A stretch of 64,000 nt of DNA, from positions 1,364,001 through 1,428,000 of the forward strand of contig CAXBGS010000001.1 of NCBI GenBank assembly GCA_963975425.1, read 5' to 3'. This document shows, piece after piece, positions 61,752-64,000 of this stretch. Positions within the stretch are counted from its first letter, which is position 1, and each line of letters begins with the position of its first letter. A program made the translations under genes and the position numbers. This DNA comes from CAXBGS01 sp963975425. GTDB lineage: Bacteria > Planctomycetota > Planctomycetia > Pirellulales > Pirellulaceae. Below the pieces are notes generated by a model that saw only the letters and a list, made by a program, of their open reading frames with translations, was not told the origin of the DNA and made no database searches.

Positions 61752-64000
61752 ATGAAAAGAGAAACAGCGGCGGCAAGTTTTTCTTGTACCGTTCTCAGCG
61801 GCTTGTTCCACCATCGCTTGGCGCTAGCCTTGACTGCGCTCTTGTTGCCGCTTGCCATGATGCCGGAATCGGACGTCTTAGCCGATGAGGCGATGGGAAA
61901 AGAACGGTCGCTGTCTCGCCCGGACAAGCCGCACTTGGCAGCATTTGCCAACGGCATAGCGAAGATCATTGAACAAAACTGCAGTGGCTGCCATGGCGAG
62001 AGCAATCAGGAAGCCGAGCTCCGTTTTGACGAGCTCGATCCCGCGATGTCGTCCGACCACGACGTGTCGGTTTGGTCGTCGGTTCGCGATGCACTGAATT
62101 CACATCAGATGCCACCACCAGATGAGGAGCGTCAACCCAGTGAGCAAGAGCGACAGCAAATCATCGACTGGATTGATACGTCGTTTGAGCGTGTTGCCCA
62201 GCGGCGCCGCGCAACGCGACCTTCACCGATGCGACGTCTGACGGTTGCTGAATATGAGAACACACTGCAAGAACTGTTCGGCGTGAATGTTCCATTCGCG
62301 CAGAATCTGCCAGCGGCGCCTTTGTCTGAGTATGGGTACTCGCGTGACGCCGCGTTGTTAGGCGTATCCGCGCTCGAGCTTGAATACTTTCTGAGTATCG
62401 CCCGTCAAAGCGTAGATGACTATGTGATATTCGCCGAGCAAATCCCCGATCGCGAGCACTATTTGATTGAATTTGAAGACGTTGAGTATCGCCCAGGCGT
62501 CTCCGGTGGATACTCCGTCGACAATCCTTTGACAGAACAGGAATTGGTGGCCAAGCGACGGGCGAGGGAAGTGGGGCCGGTCACCTACGCCGACAGAACT
62601 TTATTCCCGTTGCCCGATGGGCCACTTGATCTGCACTCGGAAGAATTAAATCGGTCGGATCGGCAGAAATTCCACCAACAATTCGCCAAGTTTAAAAGTC
62701 ACCATCTCTATAAAGCTGGTGAATTGGTTGCCCGAGTACATGTTGCTGCAAAATTAGGTGACGACGGCTCGGCACCTCGACTTCGGTTCAGGGTTGGCAG
62801 CACTTCGAGCACGGAATTCACGGTACCCGTTGACTGCGAATGCGATGTCACGGCGTCCATCGAGAATCCGCAAGTGTGTACGTTTCGGATTCCGTTCCGA
62901 CGTATTCCAAACGCAAAGACTGATGATGAGGACGAAAAGGAAACGAGTCTAACGCTCTTTGTGTCCAATGAGTCACATGATGCCGATGCGATCTACAACG
63001 TTGTTCCCGAGGGTTACAACTTCGCTCCGAATAAGGCCGGGCTTATGTCGCGATACCGAAAAACGCTTGCGGATTCGATCGTTCAGAAAGCATCGATGCG
63101 CGGCGCGGGCGTGAACGAGCTTTACTTGGATGCCGTCGAAATCGACATCGTACCGTTTGGTCTGGATGTGAACGCGAATCTATGGCGAATCGACGCACAG
63201 CGTGCCAATCTGAATGCGGGGGTCGCCTCACGGACTGTTGCAATGGAGTCGCTGCACGCGTTTATGCAGCGTGCTTATCGCCGTTCCATCTCGCCCACAG
63301 AATTGGACTCGATGATGTCAATGTATGATCGATTCACGAGCGAAGGTGATAGCTTTGAGGAAGCTCTGAAAGAAGCGTTCAGCACCGTTCTCATCTCGAA
63401 TCCATTCTTGTACGTGGCCGCGCCGATTGCTGAAGAAGATCATCCGTTCATTTCCGAGGAAGAACGCAGCCAGATCGCGTCCCGATTGTCTTACTTTCTT
63501 TGGAGCGGCCCGCCTGATGATCGTCTGCTGGAACTGGCGTCTCGAAATCAACTTAGCGATCCTGCCACGCTTGCGGCGGAAGTGAATCGTATGCTTGATG
63601 ACGGACGCGCTCGCCGTTTCAGTGAACAATTCGCTCGTGAATGGTTGCGTCTGGACAAGTTTGATCTTGTCGCCGTCAATCCGGAATTCTATCCCCATTA
63701 TGATGAAGACCTCGGCGACGACATGGTCGCCGAGACCATCACCACGTTTCAGGAAATCTTTCATGGTGACAAAGACGCACGTGAGCTGATTTCATCCGAG
63801 ACGGTTTACGTCAATCAACGCTTGGCTCGCCATTACAGATTGCCACCCGTAACCGGCGGCAAATTTCGAGCGGTGACCGTGCCGGATTACCGGACGCGCG
63901 GCGGCTTGCTTCACCAAGGGGCCGTCTTGACCATGACGGCCGACGGCGCGGAATCGAATCCGATCTATCGTGGCGTTTGGATTTTGGAACGTCTGTTACA
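61752..64000 (+). CDS. Planctomycete cytochrome c / DUF1592 protein, 3' end outside the window
   Basis: The frame is open from an ATG at 61752 to the window edge (about 749 codons). A signal segment lies at about 18-45. A c-type haem site CSGCH (in NCSGCHGES) follows, then MPPPDEERQPSEQERQQIIDWI, the DUF1587 pattern RRLTVAEYENTLQELFGV, a long insert with ELNRSDRQKFHQQFA, DUF1595 (AYRRSISPTELDSM), DUF1592 (IASRLSYFLWSGPPDDRLLELAS) and the beginning of DUF1588 (GGLLHQGAVLTMTADGAESNPIYRGVWILERLL). The second haem site and DUF1585 should follow beyond the window, probably with a DUF1552 gene. Confidence 0.92.
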   Translation, partial: MKRETAAASFSCTVLSGLFHHRLALALTALLLPLAMMPESDVLADEAMGKERSLSRPDKPHLAAFANGIAKIIEQNCSGCHGESNQEAELRFDELDPAMSSDHDVSVWSSVRDALNSHQMPPPDEERQPSEQERQQIIDWIDTSFERVAQRRRATRPSPMRRLTVAEYENTLQELFGVNVPFAQNLPAAPLSEYGYSRDAALLGVSALELEYFLSIARQSVDDYVIFAEQIPDREHYLIEFEDVEYRPGVSGGYSVDNPLTEQELVAKRRAREVGPVTYADRTLFPLPDGPLDLHSEELNRSDRQKFHQQFAKFKSHHLYKAGELVARVHVAAKLGDDGSAPRLRFRVGSTSSTEFTVPVDCECDVTASIENPQVCTFRIPFRRIPNAKTDDEDEKETSLTLFVSNESHDADAIYNVVPEGYNFAPNKAGLMSRYRKTLADSIVQKASMRGAGVNELYLDAVEIDIVPFGLDVNANLWRIDAQRANLNAGVASRTVAMESLHAFMQRAYRRSISPTELDSMMSMYDRFTSEGDSFEEALKEAFSTVLISNPFLYVAAPIAEEDHPFISEEERSQIASRLSYFLWSGPPDDRLLELASRNQLSDPATLAAEVNRMLDDGRARRFSEQFAREWLRLDKFDLVAVNPEFYPHYDEDLGDDMVAETITTFQEIFHGDKDARELISSETVYVNQRLARHYRLPPVTGGKFRAVTVPDYRTRGGLLHQGAVLTMTADGAESNPIYRGVWILERLL

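Noticed and set aside
61565..62005. A 146-codon minus-strand frame at the start of the second DUF1592 gene
   Set aside because: It is antisense to the signal peptide and haem region of a well-supported gene.

Overview
The window looks like chromosome of a marine-type planctomycete, most probably Pirellulales and Rhodopirellula-like. The evidence is seven secreted type I sulfatases in 64 kb, DUF1552/DUF1592 (planctomycete cytochrome c) modules, an ECF sigma factor followed by a FecR/LamG protein, Hanks-type kinases, FG-GAP and squalene-cyclase-like repeat proteins, and weak or absent Shine-Dalgarno sites. The taxonomy is an inference from gene content; no rRNA is present. The only RNA gene seen is a tRNA-Arg.

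Layout. 1-9.7 kb: a partial squalene-cyclase-like repeat protein, an SGNH esterase plus sulfatase pair, a glutamine amidotransferase / protein kinase / PP2C phosphatase operon, an AlkD-like DNA glycosylase and a sulfatase with C-terminal EF-hands. 9.7-11.6 kb: a small-gene zone with tRNA-Arg(TCG), a DUF4314 protein and a decayed FG-GAP gene. 11.6-24.1 kb: the main structure of the window, eight minus-strand genes that read as one transcription unit (ECF sigma factor, FecR/LamG membrane protein, two sulfatases, DUF1552, DUF1592 cytochrome, sialate-O-acetylesterase-like protein, alpha/beta hydrolase). Several of these genes overlap by 4 bp. This looks like a self-contained regulated locus for degrading a sulfated and acylated polysaccharide. 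24.5-25.9 kb: recombination scars, namely a headless tyrosine integrase joined to a broken REP-associated (RAYT) transposase. 26-32 kb: a membrane-first protein kinase, a DUF3302/HlyD pair and a large arylsulfatase.

32.9-47.8 kb carries genes of a stress or energy-limitation type: two universal stress proteins (one double-domain), a beta-carbonic anhydrase homologue without its catalytic Arg, a CNNM/CorC-type membrane protein, a type II P-type cation ATPase, small coiled-coil proteins, a DUF502-like protein, a YegS-like lipid kinase, a FixL/FixJ-like two-component pair, an orphan pseudo-receiver and a DUF1269 protein. 47.9-56.4 kb: a sulfatase, a secreted fusion of a HAD phosphatase with an alpha-carbonic anhydrase, a DcaP-like porin, a YbdG-type mechanosensitive channel and a glycerophosphodiesterase. 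56.5-59.6 kb: a sulfane-sulfur operon (DUF305, MBL-rhodanese persulfide dioxygenase, two YeeE/YedE transporters). 59.9-64 kb: a last sulfatase followed by a second DUF1592 cytochrome cut off by the window edge.

The strongest candidates for something not well described are the sigma-led eight-gene sulfatase/esterase/cytochrome operon, the HAD-alpha-carbonic anhydrase fusion and the stress cluster with its modified signalling proteins. All assignments rest on reading motifs by eye; no database search was run.
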